Positions 31,001-43,000 of a DNA stretch of 64,000 nucleotides are shown here, in pieces. The stretch's first letter is position 1, and every line of letters starts with the position of its first letter. Made by a program: the position numbers and the translations under genes. This DNA is from Branchiostoma belcheri (Eukaryota > Chordata > Leptocardii > Amphioxiformes > Branchiostomatidae). Below the pieces are notes generated by a model. That model ran no database searches, was not told the DNA's origin, and saw nothing but the letters and a program-made list of their open reading frames with translations. The stretch covers positions 924,100 to 988,099 of the forward strand of contig NW_017804576.1 of NCBI RefSeq assembly GCF_001625305.1, given 5' to 3'.

Positions 31001-34000
31001 TGGCTAATCATTGGTTTACAGCCTGATGGAGCTAAGAAAGATGGTGGAAAGATGGTGGTGTACTCTTGTTTTCAATGACTGGAGGTTGTTGTCAGTGATC
31101 AGGCCGACCACGTTGTCTGGAAGACTGTTCCAGATGTAGTACTTAGAATCGTACAATGTAATGGTAGAAAGTTGACATTGTTTAAAATTGGTCCCAGGAA
31201 TCAAGTCTGAACACTTACTGGTCACTGAGACACAGAAGCTGTTTTGACACATATATTATTATGTTAACCGAAGGAAAACATATTGTTTTTACTCAGTTTC
31301 CTCTTCCATTCCAAAAACACTAACCTCTGACCTGGCCAATGACATGATTTGTTGATGTCTGTCACCATGGTAACTGGTGTTGGGTTACAAAATGTTGCAA
31401 TCTTATATTGTTGGAGGGATTTACATGTAGACTCCTGTCTGACCATATATATGCATGTATTTGAGTAGGAATTAACAGAGTAGACCATGTGCGAAGGTAA
31501 ACATTATGCATTTGCTTTGCAAATGTTACCTTTCTAGTATAAGTCTGTAGGTGAGGATTATATAAGCAGTCCACACTCATCAGTGGAAAACTCCCATGAC
31601 CTCATCCTGTTTTCGCTGTCCGCACCGTACAACCACCAGCGCTCCAACGGACACAGAGACCGGCCGGCTTAATTAGTGCGGCAGCAAGAAATAAGTCTAC
31701 ACTAAGCTTCATGGAGGATACAGAATAGTGTTTCGAGTTGTGTTACCTTGCAGAACGTTAATGCTTAAGACTTTTATCCTAGTTCTTGCTCAGGTCTTGA
31801 GTAACAGTCAAGATTAGCCTCTGTACACTTGAAGAAGCCACACAGGCGAAACCGGTCGTGTGACAGGCTGAATAAACATTCTAAACGGGAACTATGCGGC
31901 TCCAGATGTCTTACTGAGGGACGACTGTGTGTGCGAGATGTCGGTAGCTTGAGGAATGAATCCCCTCTACTATATACTAAGACTTTTATCCTAGTTCTTG
32001 CTCAGGTCTTGATTAACAGTCAATGTTTGAGACACATGTCTACACTAAGGTGTACACCAACATCTACCAGTTATGCAAAACAAAACAAAAACTAGAAAGG
32101 TAACATTTGCAACGCAAATACTTAATGTTTACCTTCACACTGTCAAGCCCAACAAACTAACTCTGTCGATTACTCAAACACATTCATATACCTGGTGACA
32201 CAGTCCAACTCTGTCTACTATTGCTACATAATGTAATCCAACACCACGGGGTGTCTGCTACAGCACCAGTTACCATGGTGACAGACGTCTGGTCCTAAAC
32301 CTTATGTGTTTACAGAAGAAGAAGAAACATAGCAAAAACAAAATGTTTTCCTTCTGCAAAGGTAAACATAACAAAGAAAAGCCCGCCCACCTTGTTGCTC
32401 CTCGAATGCTGCCCAGTTGAGGTGAATGTTGGGCTTCCTGGGCAGGTGGATGGTACAGGCTCGGCGGTACACGTTCCTCGCTCCCTCCACACTGTGGCTC
32501 TCAAGGTACTTCGCATACTGGGGAAAGAGCAACAATGAATCATTAACCCCCTTGAGACACTATTTCTTGCTTAGGCCATGTTGATTTGATTATATGGATG
32601 ACATCCACGCGCGCATGAATTTTCGGCCGTTTCCCAAAGAAAAAGTTTTCAACCATACTGTAAATCGTACAAAACAGCCGCAAAATGAGCAAATATAAAA
32701 CGTACGTTGCAAAAAAAAAATATTTAAAAATGGTACCAATGTCGTAGAATGCCAAAATCAGACGAAAAAGACAAAAATGTAAAGAAATGAATTTGAAGAG
32801 TAGATTATTCGCTATGTGTCCTTCATGACCACGTGTCCTTCATGATTTCATAATGAAAACAACTTTTTTTTTAGCCAAAACTTTTTTTTTATTCGCACGC
32901 TCGCATCAGTTTTGGGGTTCCCAGAGGATGTCATCCATATAATCAAATCAACATGGCCTTATTGAGAGACAAACTTTGTAAAGGTATGTTTTCCCCGTTA
33001 TATCTTCATTTTAAAGTGAAATTTTCATAGTTTTTAAAGATTAAAGAAGGGTCACAAGGTTTCCCGCAAAAGAAACATCTCTAGTCTACGCTGGTTGGAA
33101 GACAGTGTAGGGGGCTAAATCACAGCGTATGGGGTAAAAATCACAGCATAGGGGGGGATTTAATGGGATATTTATGAAACCGTCGGAACCTGACCTATTC
33201 CCTCCTCTAACAGGAATTGAGTATTTCATGAAAATTTGCAACAAAATTTGAGGTGAGCCACGGTCAATTGTGGACAAAAGTATTAACTTCAGGCCATACC
33301 ATCTTAATTTGTTGGTTCTCAGATCCGTCTCTTCAATTTTTTTCTGATTTGCAAAAAAAAAAAAAGATTCTGGATCTGAATCAACTAAAAAATGCTTCTA
33401 TTTTGCCCCCAACAGTTGAGGAAAGCCATTTTCTTCCAACTTATTTCAGTTTTTCAATCTACCAATACAGTGGTTTGATTAAGAGTTCAAAATTCCTTGT
33501 CGCTGCATACTTTTTAGGAAAAAATCCGAGAACCAACAAATTAAATTGGTGTGGCCTCATCATGGAATGAACACACAGGAGCTTTCATGCTAATAAAAGT
33601 TCAAACAAACAAACAAGACAGTCCTCAAGTAACACATGTATATTTACATTTATACTAATGTTTATGTATGACTTGTTTTTCTTAGAGAATATGATTTATA
33701 GCATTGGAGTTAGAATTAATGTCGTTATCTTGCGCTGATTTTAACAGTTGTCCCTTACCTTGTGATTGTTTGCCCAATGCTACGTTACCTAAGTATCACT
33801 GAGTAGAACTTTTTAACAATGCAATGTAAATCATACATCATTTCAGCTGATAATGGCTGCTACTGTATGTTTTGTACGATGTGTAGTTTGTTTGTTTGTT
33901 TGTTTGTTTATTGGTTCGCATATAATTTAATAACAATAAAATGAAAATGTTACTGACAATAAAATAAAATGCTGGGGAAAGATATGAAGCCATAGTGGCT

Positions 34001-37000
34001 TGTCTGGGATCTTCCCCGACAAAATTAATTAACAACTGAAATAATGCTAACAAATCACATGATAATAATAAATAACAATAGGTAATTAATAAATTTGATC
34101 AATATGATCAAAATGATAATAGTAACAAAACAAATAGTAACATGAATAACAAAAGTGATTGATAAATAACGCTAATTAGAAATGATATGTTAAAAACTAT
34201 AACTTTAACGTTAACAGAACTTTAACTGCAATACAGACATTGGCAGAATTGAAGCAATAACTCAAGAAAATAAATGAATTTTAAAGAGAAACGGAGATTC
34301 AGACTTATACAGATGAAATCAAAGTAATAAGAAATCAAATGTCGGTGGAAAAGAAAAGTAGGTGATTTTTAAGATTTCGTTTAAAGCTAATTATTGATGT
34401 TAAACATTTTAGGTGGAGCGGGAGATTATTCCAAGTAGTTATACATTTATATTTTACACTCATTTGGGCTAAGGACGTTCTAACTAGGGGGATATGGAAA
34501 TGGGCACTTTGTCGAGTTTGGTAAGTATGAAAATGGGAATTAAGATTTAGAAGACCATTAAATGTGTCTGGAAGAGAACAAGTAAGGAATTTAAATGTAA
34601 ATAACATCAGATGAAGTTTGTTTATGTCAAAAATATTCAAAATATTAAGTATTGTAAACAAAGGTGCAGAATGTGCGTGGAAACTGGCGCCGGTGGCTGA
34701 ACGAACAAATCTTTTTTGGAGTAATACTAGGGGCTGTAGTGTGGTTTTGTAGGCGCATCCCCAGACTATATTCCCGTAGGTTAGATATGGGTATATTAAG
34801 CTATTGTATATGGTAATAATGGTTTTTTGAGTAAGAAGATGTTTAATTTTTCCAATAATACCGATAGTTTTTGAAATTTTTTTACCTAACATAGTTATAT
34901 GTGGTTTCCAGGTCAATCGTTCATCAATGATTATACCTAAGAATTTGGCTTGACTCTCTTGAGAAAGGGTCACATTTTTTAGAAAGATTTTGGCGCTTCT
35001 ATTGTAGGTTTTATTTCTATTACAGAAAATAAGGTAGTATGTCTTCTTAACATTGACTGATAATTTATTTGCCTCAAACCACGATATAACCTTTTTCAAT
35101 TCTTCGTTAGTTTGTATCGAAATAAACCATTCATTCATTCATTCATTCATTCATTCAAACCAACCAACCTTGAGCCAGAAGTCCTCGTACAGTGCGCAGG
35201 CGATCATGCACCTCTCGAACAGGACGACCATGCGCTCGTGGTTCCCCTGCTCCATCTCAAAGTCCAGGTACTCCTTCCAGTTCTTCAGCTGGACCCTCTC
35301 CAGAGGCTTCACATGGAAGTATGGCCTCTTGATCTGTAGGGGAGAACAGGCAGGGAATTAAAGGCATCTGTATCTGCATCTGTATAGCCGGTATAACCAC
35401 CCTTCGGCATAACACACCAGCTTCTGTATCTGTATAGCCGGTATAACCGCCCTTCGGCATAACACACCAGCTTCTGTATCTGTATAGCCGGTATAACCGC
35501 CCTTCGGCATAACACACCAGCTTCTGTATCTGTATAGCCGGTATAACCACCCTTCGGCATAACACACCAGCTTTTGTATCTGTATAGCCAGTATAAGTTA
35601 CTATAACTGCCCTTCGGCTTAACAAACCAGCGTCCAATACAATTTCAGGGCGGCAGAATATTGTAACGGCTTTGCATGAAGTACGGCCTCTTGATCTGTA
35701 TGAGAAAACAGGCAGGGAATTAAAGGCATCCAATGCAATTTCAGGACAGTGAAACAGTAACAGCTTTACATGAAAGTAGGGCCTTCAGATCTGTGGGGAA
35801 AAAACAGACAGGGAGTTAAACTTTTAACGTGAAAAAATGGCTTGCCCAATAATTGATCTATCCTTGACTTCCTGTGATGATCTTTGGGAAAACAGGAATT
35901 GAAGGCATCCAATGCAATTTCAGGGCAGCAGAACTAAAAAATATTATTGTAAAGGCTTTACATGGAAGTACGGAGCACGTCGGCAGAACACACTGCACCT
36001 GCGCGAAAGCCGTAATGTATTATACATAGCACCTCGGTAGAACGTCTCATATAAGGTCGTATTTGCGCATATAAGGTTAACATCCCATCTGTAGTTTCCA
36101 AATGTTAATGTTGGAAAATATGTCCTCTGCAACAAGAAAAATTCTAATGCAACGTTGACCAAACATCCAATGAAAACTGCAAAAAATCAGGGTTTTGCGC
36201 AGGCGCAGTACGTTTTCTCGACGTGCTGAAGTACGGCATCTTGATCTGGGAGGAAACAAAAATGCCCTAAAAATAATTTCATCAGGTTGGTAAAACATAG
36301 AAAATCGGAGGATCTAAAAGGCTCTCTGGATAAGAAAGTCAACCCCAGTGATATGAACCAGGACGAGGTGGGGGGGGGGGTAGAAACTCAGCCACGTTTG
36401 GGATTGTGTTCTCACCGCAAAAGTGCCAACCGCATTAGCAGCTTACAGCGGTGAGAAGCAATACTCCAGTCAGAAGCTCTGAGGAGGGTGTCTGACGGGC
36501 ATCGAAACATAAGCAGGTGAGAGACATTCAACACTGCTGGTGAAAGCACTGGTGCTGGGATGGTAAAAATTATTTGCCCATTGCTCTATAAACCATTTAT
36601 CCTTGACTGCAAAGACCCCAGTGATGAAACTGTGGAACTTCCTAAGCCAGCAAAATGAAATTTCTCCTGACTCCACAAGTCTTCTCCTGCCAGCTGACAC
36701 GTCATCCTGCTGACCCCTAACCCAGATGTCATGACGTCTGGTAAGCATAGAAACTTGACTTTTACAATTGGCACATGGCCACACTGCTACTACTGTAATT
36801 CCTGATTTTTTCATTGTACTTACTTTTATGTTCACTGTTTTCACTGTCATTTCTGTACCGTGAACTTAATAATCATTAGTTAACAAATAATTCCTGGACT
36901 TTCTTTTTCCTGCACCTACCACCACAGTGAATATATAGTTCCGTGAACATGTCCATTTTTCTCAGACCGTGAACCGTTGCTACCATGAACATGAGTGAAT

Positions 37001-40000
37001 TAACAGTATTTCAAGTTTTCAACACAGGCCCTGTACTTCCTGATATAGACATTATAGTTCCTACAAGTTTTGATGCGAATGCTGGGTAACCCAAAGAAAA
37101 ATTTCCAAGTGCACCACTTAATAATTTTGGGCGCATATTGTCCTAAAATGGGAGCAGACTAGAGGACTGAGACATCAAATATGCACTTACGAGCTGCACA
37201 CTGACACCTTTAAGGCCTAGGAAAAAAAATGTTGTGTTTCCTGTTTCAGTCCCGAAAAAATAGGGTCGGTAGGTAGAGATTATCTTTTTTTCTTCCTTTT
37301 TTTAACCTTGGCTAGTGATCCAACTCATACAATACAGTTTAACAAAGTAAAACTTTCACGAGGACACTTATATTCTCCATACCAATGTTGGAAAACCTAT
37401 TGTACAATGATGTTTCATCTCTCAGGTGTCAGATCATGTAGAGCTAGAAAAGGTTGATCAGCTCTTGAAAAAAGAATGTAATTGCTGGGATTCACAAAAA
37501 AAAAGAAAGACTAGGGTCGGCAGGTAGGGATTATCTTTTTTTTCTTCCTTTTTTTTAACCTTGGCTAGTGATCCAACTCAAACAATACAGTTTAACAAAG
37601 TAAAACTTTCACGAGGACACTTATATTTTCCATACCAATGTTGGAAAACCTATAATTTGTACAATGATGTTTCATCTCTCAGGTGTCAGATCATGGAGCT
37701 ACATGTAGAAAAGGTTGATCAGCCCTTGAAAAAAGAATGTAATTGCTGGGATTCACAAATAAAAGAAAGACTAGGGTCGGCAGGTTTTTCTAGGGTCGGT
37801 CGGGAAACACAACATTTTTTTTCTAAGGCCCAACTGGTTCACAACAGTCATCAAACCACCTATTCCCTCCACATCAATATTTCAAACCCAAGTGCAAACA
37901 CAGCTAAAGGCCAGCAAATCCCCCAAGGACAGAAACTCAATTAAATCATACCACACAACACCCTTCTAATGAGCTTATCAATATAATTACATTTGTGATT
38001 TGTTACAATTAACTCCCCTACCGTTTTACCTAACCCACCTTCCATGTTTTCAAGTTAAGGCATCCCAAAGCACATAGCAAAGTAATCTATTACTTCAAGG
38101 TGTATAATTTATAGCTTGTCAATATGTGTGAATGTCAGTGTTGGCAGTGGATAGTGAATGTACAACATGGTATGCAGGTAATGGCACAGCATTACTTCAG
38201 ACCGCATTAAGTTAATAGAATTGAAGATGTTTCAAAAAAGGACAAGCTTTTACCAATGGAAGCAGTGTTCGAAATACCTGTCTGCAGTCTGCAATCTGCA
38301 GATAGATTTTCAAGATTGCAGAAGAAAAATTTATACAATCTGCAATTTTGCAGCAGGAAAAATTGGCACTTGGGATTTGGTGCTCTTGGCCCCAAGGACA
38401 GACAACACTTAAGCTCCTGTTCTGAAACAACAGGAGCTTCTTCACTAATTTACATCAACCTTGTCTTGACTTGTCTTCACTAATTTGCATATCAATCAAT
38501 AGTTCATGCTTATAAACTTGCAAGATTGTAGTATAGAGGCTTGTGTATTTGCAGAAAGTATTTCCAAATTGCAGAACAAAATTTTGACTCTTCTGCAATT
38601 TTGCAGAGCACAGAAAAAAAGTATTTCGACCACTGGGAAGGGTACATAGAGTATATTCTTACAATTGCAGGGTCTAAGTTCACATCTTGGAATAAATGAG
38701 GGAGACTTTTTGACCAAAAGACAACATATCACTGTAGAATTTAAGACAATGTAATACTTGAAAAAAAAAATGTTACCTTCAATGTGGAATGACTACAGAA
38801 CATACTGTGCCTACGCAGTTTTCATAGGATGTTTGGTACATGCTGCATCAGAATTTTACCTGTTGCAGACGATACTTTTTCTAACATGTTTCAAAACTAT
38901 AGAAGGAATGTCATTTTTGAATGTGCGGATAAAACCTTAAATGGGACGTTCTGCTGAAGTACTATATACAACCACATTACAGGTTTCGCACAGGTGTAGT
39001 ATGTTCTGCAGACATGCTCTTTTAACCCTGTCATTAACTCAGTACAACTGACTCACCCCCTCCTCGTAGGTCCATCGTTTGCTGACCTCAGCTTCGGTGG
39101 TGCTGTAGATGGCTCTCCTGGTGGAGATGAGTTTCTCTCTGATAGCCAGAGTCTCTGCATCAGGCTGGGGGATAAACACAACTATCAGTACCACGCAAAT
39201 ATGGAACTTATGTTGAAAGTTCATCAGTGTTAGTAGAAGTCATTATGATCATTATGAAGCAAGTTTGAACTGTACTTTTCAACACAAGAAATTGGAATTT
39301 TTGACCATACAACTCCAGTCTTTGTCATGGAATCAACAACTGGAGTTGTACAGTCAAAAATTCAAAAGTTCAGTTTCTTGTGTTGGAAATTTTCTTCATA
39401 AAAACATTGAACTACTAATAGCCAATCGAGGGGGACCTGGAACCACTATATCACTCACTCATTCATGTATTTGAGTAAAAGAAACCATCAAATTGACTTC
39501 GGAGAGGGTATAATTTCAGGAATCAAATTCAGGAACATTGCTTGATAAAACAACAATTTGACAAAATAACAGGCAAACCAAAGAAAAGCAGAACCACACC
39601 AAACCAAACACAGCCAGCAACAAAAAAGGCTTGATCGTGTAAGGGCAATACCTGGGACACACAGTCTACAAAAGGTGGAACAACAGACTTGGGTTTGGTG
39701 CCGATCTATGGAAACAAACATATACAAAATGTCTGGCCTTTCTCCGCAGCAAGCACAACTAATACAATGATACGCACACAACTCACACAAGACACAACCT
39801 TTACACACACAAAAACAACATTTTACTGGAGGTGGCATTCCGTTACGGTAAGAAAAAGAAACTCCTGTCAGTTCAAAACTTGATGATTTCAAACCACATA
39901 CAATCAGCAATGGTTGGTTTGAATCTCTCAGCTCTCCCCAACTGGGCTGACCAATTGCAAAGTTTTCAGCATTTGAGAAAGAGTATGGGAGTTAAACACA

Positions 40001-43000
40001 CAGCACTACCAGTGGACTAGCCCCCTGCTGTAGTGATTACACAACTGTGTGGCCCAAGTGCTACAGAAATTTAGATGGGCGACATTATATGCAACCATGC
40101 TGATGGTCCCAGGGAGGACTTAAACTAACTTTAACACAGTACATATAGCAAGATGTCGGTAGCTTGAGGAATGAATCCCCCTCTACTATATAACTTTAAC
40201 ACAGTACATATAAGTCACCTTGTCAGGAGAAGCCGTGACGCCAGGAGGAGGCACCACACCCGGCGGGCCGTCGTCAGGCTCGGCTCCGGGGATCTCGGGT
40301 TCGATTCCCGGCGTGTTGGCCAGCACGTCCGTGCGCAGCTGCAGAAACTCGTCCAGAGGCAGGATGTCCTTGGGCAGGTTGGTGTTCACATGGTCCTTGA
40401 ACCTGTGGAAAAAGGGAGTCGCAGAGTTACATGTAGTTGTTGAACACAGACTTTAGGCCACACCAATTTGATTTGTTGGTTCACAGATTTTTTCAGAAAA
40501 AATATGAAGCGACAGGGCAAAAATAAAAATAAAAACAGATCTAGGCATCCTATCATAGCCCCAAGTGCTATGACTAATAGGAGCCATGAAGTCAGCATAC
40601 AAGTTTGTCATTCAAAACAATGAATTTCAAACCTTTAATCAAACCACTGCATTGAGAGATAGAAAAACTGTAACAACTCTGCAGAGAGGGGGCTTTCTTC
40701 AACTGTTGGGCAAAAGTATGAGCATTTTGGAGTTGATTCAGAGGCTGAAATGCTTCAATTTAGAACAAAAATGAAGCGAGCGAATCCGTGAACCAACAAA
40801 TTAAATTGGTGTGGCCTTAGAAAGAAAAAAAAAACAAATCCTAACAAGGGATATCCACAGGGTCTGCACAGGAATGTTGTGGATGAGTTTTCTTCATTGA
40901 CTGACTAAAATTCCTCATTTGGTAAAAAAAAAAAAATACAAACCAATAACAGCATTATATCTTCTGATGTCTGATTTTTAATTCAGAAATTCCTTTTTTT
41001 TTTCAAGAATGTGTAAATTGTTGAACGTATAGTTTTTGTATTCTTATGTTTGTACAGCTGTTTGGTAGTTTTTAGGGGAAGAACTTTGACAGTAGCCTTT
41101 CCAGCTTCAAAACCTGGGGACAGCCCTTGTCTTTACTGACCTGTTCCTAATCATTTCAAATTCCTGCCTTTAGTCTGCAAATGTATCAGGATGGAAAGAG
41201 GATAATAAAAAAAACAAAATCTCAGATGACCAGGAAAATTTCAGGACCAACTGTCAGACGACGGGTGTTAGGGAAAGGCAAAGGATTCAGGAAAATGAGA
41301 TGAAATACAGGCTGGTACATACTGGTGCCTTCTACCCCATCAGAACCTGATCACCAGGGGTGGGGAACACATCGCATTTCACAGCAGATACATTTTGCTT
41401 TACCCTGTAAAGAATTTGGGGCAGGCAATGCCAGTTAGAGAAAAGGCCAAACTCAACTCAATAAATTCCACAGCAAAAACAGACGAGATTTTACAGAATG
41501 GAAAAAATGAAAGTTGAGTTTTAACTTTATAACAGGCATTATTCTTACATTAGGAAGTTAAAATTCTCTTTATTTTAAATGTGTTAAACTATCAGATTGA
41601 CTAATAACTGGTTCACTGTTGGAACTATTTTGACTTCATGTGATTGAAAACCACAGGACCAAAATAGCATGTTAGGTTTGGAGGTCATGGACCTATGAAG
41701 GCAAAATATAGTCAATCATGGTCAGCAAAAGTCAACTAGAGGTTTGTAGGTTGTTGTTCTGCCAAGTTATTTGTGCACATGACAAGTTTAAGCACAAGAA
41801 CATAGCTCTTGTGTGTGAACTGGACAAAAGCAACAGAGGTAGCAGACAGGATAGTTTCAATGTAAAACATGCCACCCAACTCTAAAACTAAGTGGCTTCG
41901 AACTAGTTTTCTACCACTACTGCATAACACTAAATGAAAAATGAACAATTCATATCAACAATATACATGTATACAAATACTACTCAAGATTAGTTTCTAT
42001 CTAAATTTTTTGTCTTTGTAGTCTTTTATACTTTTCGTTTCAGGAAACTGCATCAAGCACAAGCTGTAAGTGCAACTTTGAAAAACCTTCTTTCCAACAG
42101 AACTCTCTCTGCACTCAACTACCCCCTACATAATAGCTGTATATGTTGTAATAGTGTTTTATCTTATGTTTGTTGTAATCGTTTTTAGCTATATCATGTA
42201 ATTTGTAACCGTTCTTGTAACGCCGTAATTTTAACATAAAAGTGCAATAATCTAGTGCAATAAAAAGTGCAATAATCTAGTGCAATATTTGATGCTTATG
42301 CTTAAGTTATGTACATGTTAAATATATTCTACTTGTGTATCCCATTGTAAAAGCTGCCCAATTCAGCCTGCGGGCTGCAATTTGCAACTTATATGTATGT
42401 TGTATGTATGTTCCTTTCGAAATACACCAGTCTATAATTGGAACAGTTCTCATAACCCAATTCCACAGGCAATGTAATGGTACATGATCATGTTTGCTTC
42501 CTCTGCCTGCGTTCTACTCACTTCTCAAAGTGGTGGCTGTACATCTGTGTGGGAATGTTGAGTAGGCGGTTGTAGACGGCTGTGATGTTCTTCAGGTTTC
42601 CCTGCTCCAGTTCCCAGGCCAGGTACAGGTCCCACAGCCGGTCCGAACGGAACTCTGCGCCGGCCGCGGTCACCGCCTTCTCATACACACTGCAGGGGGG
42701 GGGGGAGAACACTGGAGTGAGGCACAAAATCTCTGTACAAATGCAGTGGTCGAAATACTTTTTTTCGGTGCTCTGCAATATTGCTGAAAAGTCAAAATTT
42801 TGTTCTGCAATTTGGAAATACTTTCTGCAAATACACAAGCCTCCATACTACAATCTTGCAGGTTTATAAGCATGAACTATTGATTGATATGCAAATTAGT
42901 GAAGACAAATTTTTGGAAGTCCAAAAAGAAACAAAAGATAGACAAGTCAAGACAAGGTTGATGCAAATTAGTGAAGAAGCTCCTGTTGTTTCAGAACAGG

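Noticed and set aside
34335..35138. Host protein of 267 residues
   Set aside because: Motifs [12 protein letters not shown] and [12 protein letters not shown] are LINE reverse transcriptase, and the frame is 5'-truncated with a (CAAA)n tail.
35355..35640. CRISPR-like array of 45-bp units
   Set aside because: Units are contiguous without unique spacers, lie in an animal intron and match a LINE tail.
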